9,710 nucleotides of DNA from an uncultured Anaerosolibacter sp. (lineage in GTDB: Bacteria > Bacillota_A > Clostridia > Peptostreptococcales > Thermotaleaceae), in assembly GCA_937948705.1 (NCBI GenBank), contig CALECF010000216.1, positions 1-9,710 of the forward strand, read 5' to 3'. Of the stretch, positions 7,812-9,710 are shown piece by piece. The position numbers and the translations under genes are program-made. The stretch's first letter is position 1, and the number at the start of each line of letters is the position of its first letter. Under the pieces are notes generated by a model. The model was not told where the DNA came from, searched no databases, and saw nothing but the letters and a program-made list of their open reading frames with translations.

Positions 7812-8162
7812 ATGCCTGTGGCAAAGATTTTGTCTTATAAGGAAGTAACCAGCCTAGACATGGTGCAAGATCACCAACTACAGCAATGGTTGGAGACCCG
7901 TCGGCATGAAAAAGGTATTCATTATAAAAAAGAAGGAAAGACGATATACATTCTTATTAGCGGCGGGGAAAGGCCTACAGGAGGATACAAGGTCGTTGTG
8001 GATCAAGCAATGATGGAAACCCTAGATATTGCTTATGTATCTGCCCATATTGCTGAGCCTAAGCCTGATATGGTGGTAACACAGAAGATTACGTACCCCT
8101 ATGCCTGTATCCAAATTGAAAACGAGAATATTAAGAATGTACAAGGCACATTAATGGATTAG
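7812..8162 (+). CDS. PrcB C-terminal-domain family protein
   Basis: This is a 116-residue protein whose centre matches what I know of the PrcB C-terminal domain: a beta strand 'TIYILISGGERPTGGYKVVV' at 44-63 with the G-x-R/K-P-T-G-G-Y signature, then further strands up to about residue 103. The domain was named for PrcB, a lipoprotein needed for assembly of the dentilisin protease complex in Treponema denticola. Here there is no signal peptide, lipobox or protease neighbour, so the protein appears cytoplasmic and its role is open. ATG 7812 is chosen because AAAGGAGG (7799-7806) lies 5 bases upstream. TTG 7809 is too close, and GTG 7818 is a weaker alternative. The domain call is from motif memory, not from a search. 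Confidence 0.75.
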   Translation: MPVAKILSYKEVTSLDMVQDHQLQQWLETRRHEKGIHYKKEGKTIYILISGGERPTGGYKVVVDQAMMETLDIAYVSAHIAEPKPDMVVTQKITYPYACIQIENENIKNVQGTLMD

Positions 8163-8173
8163 GAGTGGGTGTT

Positions 8174-8187
8174 TACTTCAAGAAGTA
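8174..8187. repeat. Short palindrome after the PrcB-domain gene
   Basis: TACTTCAAGAAGTA has two perfect 6-base arms around AA. It lies 12 bases after the stop codon at 8162. No T-run follows, so it is a poor terminator. It may be a regulator site for the downstream gene, or chance. Confidence 0.25.
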
Positions 8188-8307
8188 CATTATATTTATA
8201 GGAAACAACTTGTCAAAAATGAGTCACCAAAAACACAATCCTCCATATAGTGATATTGGGAATGGACAATCAGAAAATTCCCTAATATGAGAGGAGGAAG
8301 ATAAACC

Positions 8308-9231
8308 ATGTCATGTAATAAAAACATTCCAAGTGCAACCCTAGGTATCGAAGATAGATGCTGTACGGCCACTACTGGCTGCAGCTTTGATGGAACTTTG
8401 AGAAATGTAGTAACAGAGCCCATTTATGTACAAAAAGTGTACGATGCAGCATTGTTTAACCTTCAGGGCCTTAGAACCATTGAAGGTCAACTTTTTACAC
8501 CAGCTTTAGGCAGAGGGGCAAGGATTATCGCCATTCGAGAAATCAGATGTAGAAAATTCTTTAATCCCCAAAATATCAATGATCCTAGGAATTTAACTGT
8601 GACACCAACTACAAACTTGGCGGGCGCAGAATTTGTAGAAGACGGTGCAGGAAAAGATGTCCGGGTAATCGGACCTGATGGTACTGCTTCAGAGAGATTG
8701 GTTTATGCAAACACTGAAGAGTGTGATGAAGAAGGTAGAGGAACACCCATTTTTGGGACTCAGAACATCGCCATCTCAGGGAATGTAGTGGTAGAAATTG
8801 ATGTAGTTTATCAAGATGACTGCGATAGAGACAATAGGGCAACATTGAGAGCCATCGTTCCTATTGCAACCCCAGCGGCACCATTAATTTTAACAAACTT
8901 CTTTGAACTATGTTTACCATCTGTATTCGATACTGCTTTCTTGCCAAGGTTTACTGAATTCTGCAATATCGATTGCGAAGTAAGACTTGCTACTAATAGT
9001 ATTCGAAGAGATCTCATAGTAGATCCTGTAACCGGAGCTGTACGAGCAAACTTAATCGTTGCTCTTTGTGTAACCTGTGAGAAGAAAATTGTGGTACCTG
9101 TTCAGCTTTGTGTATTATCTACAGGCTTCCCAGTATTAGCTGCTAATGTGGAGCAAATCTGTACATCATTCCCACAATTGTTCCCAACTCAGATTGATGA
9201 ATCTTCGAGACCTCGTGGTCAAGAACTCTAG
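8308..9231 (+). CDS. Cysteine-rich protein of unknown function (candidate spore-surface protein)
   Basis: This is a 307-residue soluble protein with no signal peptide or membrane segment. It has 14 cysteines (Cys3, a CC pair with another Cys six residues on near the N-terminus, then scattered, with C-x3-C at 'CNIDC' and C-x2-C at 'CVTC'). I cannot assign it to a named family. Alternating hydrophobic stretches ('GNVVVEIDVVYQDDCDRD', 'ANLIVALCVTCEKKIVVPV') suggest a beta-rich fold and distantly recall the strands of clostridial SPOCS/DUF3794 coat-associated domains, though I would not claim membership. Cys-rich proteins lacking a signal are typical of disulfide-linked spore coat or exosporium layers, which makes this a reasonable inference only. 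ATG 8308 follows GAGGAGG (8291-8297) at 10 bases. The gene stands alone, closed by a strong terminator. A metal-binding role is the alternative. Confidence 0.8.
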   Translation: MSCNKNIPSATLGIEDRCCTATTGCSFDGTLRNVVTEPIYVQKVYDAALFNLQGLRTIEGQLFTPALGRGARIIAIREIRCRKFFNPQNINDPRNLTVTPTTNLAGAEFVEDGAGKDVRVIGPDGTASERLVYANTEECDEEGRGTPIFGTQNIAISGNVVVEIDVVYQDDCDRDNRATLRAIVPIATPAAPLILTNFFELCLPSVFDTAFLPRFTEFCNIDCEVRLATNSIRRDLIVDPVTGAVRANLIVALCVTCEKKIVVPVQLCVLSTGFPVLAANVEQICTSFPQLFPTQIDESSRPRGQEL

Positions 9232-9237
9232 AACATG

Positions 9238-9270
9238 CTCCCTGGCAAAAGCCAGGGAGTTTTTACTTTT
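9238..9270 (+). terminator. Rho-independent terminator of the cysteine-rich protein gene
   Basis: A perfect 9-bp stem CTCCCTGGC (9238-9246) and GCCAGGGAG (9251-9259) around the loop AAAA is followed by TTTTTACTTTT. It begins 7 bases after the stop codon. This is the strongest terminator of the window and suggests an abundant single-gene transcript. Confidence 0.95.
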
Positions 9271-9358
9271 CAGGGATTCTGGGTTGATATTTTGTAATAC
9301 TATGAATAAACATTTGCAAAATAATGCGGAGCAAGGTGGAGGTTTACCCATCACCCTG

Positions 9359-9480
9359 GTAGGGAATGCCCCCTGTGGCATTCCGTTTATAGGTAAGGAT
9401 ATCATTAGAGTAGTGATACCCATCTGCACGCAATTTTGATGATACAACATGGTGGAACGGCACAGGGGCACGTTCCCTAC
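9359..9480. mobile_element. Inverted pair of GTAG-hairpin repeats (REP/BIME-like element)
   Basis: The left arm (9359-9384) is GTAG followed directly by stem GGAATGCC, loop CCCTGT and stem GGCATTCC. The right arm (9454-9480), read on the minus strand, is GTAG followed by stem GGAACG-T-GC with one bulged T, the identical loop CCCTGT, and stem GCCGTTCC. Of 27 aligned columns 22 match, and the four substitutions form two compensatory base pairs (T-A to C-G and C-G to G-C). The 69-base centre holds another weak hairpin (9400-9406 with 9412-9418). The 7-bp direct repeat ACCCTGG flanks the element (9353-9359 and 9485-9491). A GTAG foot plus hairpin, in facing pairs, is the layout of REP elements moved by RAYT (TnpA-REP) Y1 transposases. 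Mobility is inferred; the fold is seen. The 88 bases before it (9271-9358) hold nothing I recognise. Confidence 0.7.
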
Positions 9481-9534
9481 GAATACCCTGGTTATGTCGC
9501 ATCTTTTATTTAATATTCCTTATAGAGATGAAAG

Positions 9535-9543
9535 TGTTATAAT
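9535..9543 (+). promoter_or_regulatory. Extended -10 promoter of the gene at 9575
   Basis: TGTTATAAT contains a perfect -10 box TATAAT (9538-9543) with the upstream TG of an extended -10 element. No good -35 box is seen at 17 or 18 bases upstream, which extended -10 promoters can tolerate. The start would be near 9550, giving a leader of about 25 bases. Confidence 0.5.
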
Positions 9544-9574
9544 AATGATATAGCATATTGAAGGAGCGAATTGT

Positions 9575-9710
9575 ATGAACAATACTGTAGATATTATCAA
9601 GGATCAACAATTAACCTATCAACAAAAGGTTATACAACTTGCCAGGGAAGCGGAGAATGGTGTTGAGGTTCTGAATATTCCTCAGGATGTGAAGGACTAT
9701 ATGGACAAAG
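9575..9710 (+). CDS. N-terminal part of a protein cut by the window edge, possibly a YjjI-family glycyl radical enzyme
   Basis: An ATG at 9575, preceded by AAGGAG (9561-9566) at 8 bases and by an extended -10 promoter, opens a frame that stays open to the end of the window (45 complete codons). The peptide starts MNNTVDIIKDQQLTYQQKVI, continues with an 'ARLAREAEN'-like helix (actual text QLAREAENGVEVLNIPQDV) and is helical and soluble. From memory, clostridial YjjI-type glycyl radical enzymes begin with a similar 'LTYQQKVI.LAREAEN' stretch. If that is right, the enzyme would need a radical-SAM activase, commonly encoded next door. Only the N-terminus is visible and the active-site Cys and Gly lie outside, so the gene is well supported and the family is tentative. 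Confidence 0.55.
   Translation, partial: MNNTVDIIKDQQLTYQQKVIQLAREAENGVEVLNIPQDVKDYMDK

Noticed and set aside
7324..7824. Minus-strand frame of 166 codons across the end of the adaptor gene
   Set aside because: It is antisense to the adaptor's conserved barrel region, with no family signature and no promoter, so I treat it as a shadow.
9146..9471. Frames of 97 codons (plus) and 101 codons (minus) over the end of the cysteine-rich gene, the terminator and the hairpin element
   Set aside because: Both cross a perfect terminator and the REP-like arms, have no ribosome site and show no protein-like composition.
9238..9480. Riboswitch or structured leader RNA for the gene at 9575
   Set aside because: The hairpins lie upstream of the predicted start near 9550. 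The first is a terminator for the previous gene and the others form a symmetric inverted pair, so they would not be in that gene's leader.
1..9710. CRISPR array, tRNA, rRNA, origin or phage genes
   Set aside because: No regularly spaced repeats, cloverleaf sequences, rRNA stretches or phage-type genes were seen on either strand.

Overview
The window looks like chromosomal DNA of a low-GC, Gram-positive, probably spore-forming clostridium. The genes are AT-rich and carry strong AAGGAGG-type ribosome binding sites, two terminators are hairpins followed by T-runs, and the protein style recalls Alkaliphilus and its relatives. The genus is inference from memory, not from a search. All supported genes lie on the plus strand.

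Region 1 (1-3101) is a TetR-controlled ABC exporter. A TetR/AcrR repressor gene (72-686) is followed by an ATPase (769-1623) and two ABC-2 type membrane proteins (1620-2330 and 2327-3046). These three genes are joined by ATGA overlaps and closed by a terminator at 3064-3101. The same imperfect 18-bp palindrome lies before the tetR gene (53-70) and before the ATPase gene (709-726), so the repressor probably controls both itself and the pump.

Region 2 (3102-7811) is a second efflux system: an RND permease (3268-6663) and a lipoprotein membrane fusion protein (6629-7729) that overlaps its end. The permease is longer than usual because two extra hydrophobic segments lie between the expected TM6 and TM7. 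No outer-membrane channel gene is present, which fits a one-membrane cell. The palindrome of region 1 is not seen here, so this pump is probably controlled separately. A strong but unused-looking ribosome binding site and a 35-codon TTG-started frame precede it.

Region 3 (7812-9270) holds a small PrcB-domain protein and a cysteine-rich protein of unknown function (14 Cys in 307 aa). The second gene is closed by a perfect terminator hairpin (9238-9270).

Region 4 (9232-9574) is 343 bases without a gene. In order it holds the terminator, about 90 bases in which I see nothing (9271-9358), a two-hairpin inverted repeat (9359-9480), and an extended -10 promoter (9535-9543). The inverted repeat is the most interesting structure here. 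Each arm is GTAG followed directly by an 8-bp stem with the same hexaloop. The arms face each other, and their stem differences are compensatory base changes. This is the architecture of REP/BIME elements mobilised by RAYT-type Y1 transposases. The window ends inside a gene that starts at 9575 and may encode a YjjI-like glycyl radical enzyme.
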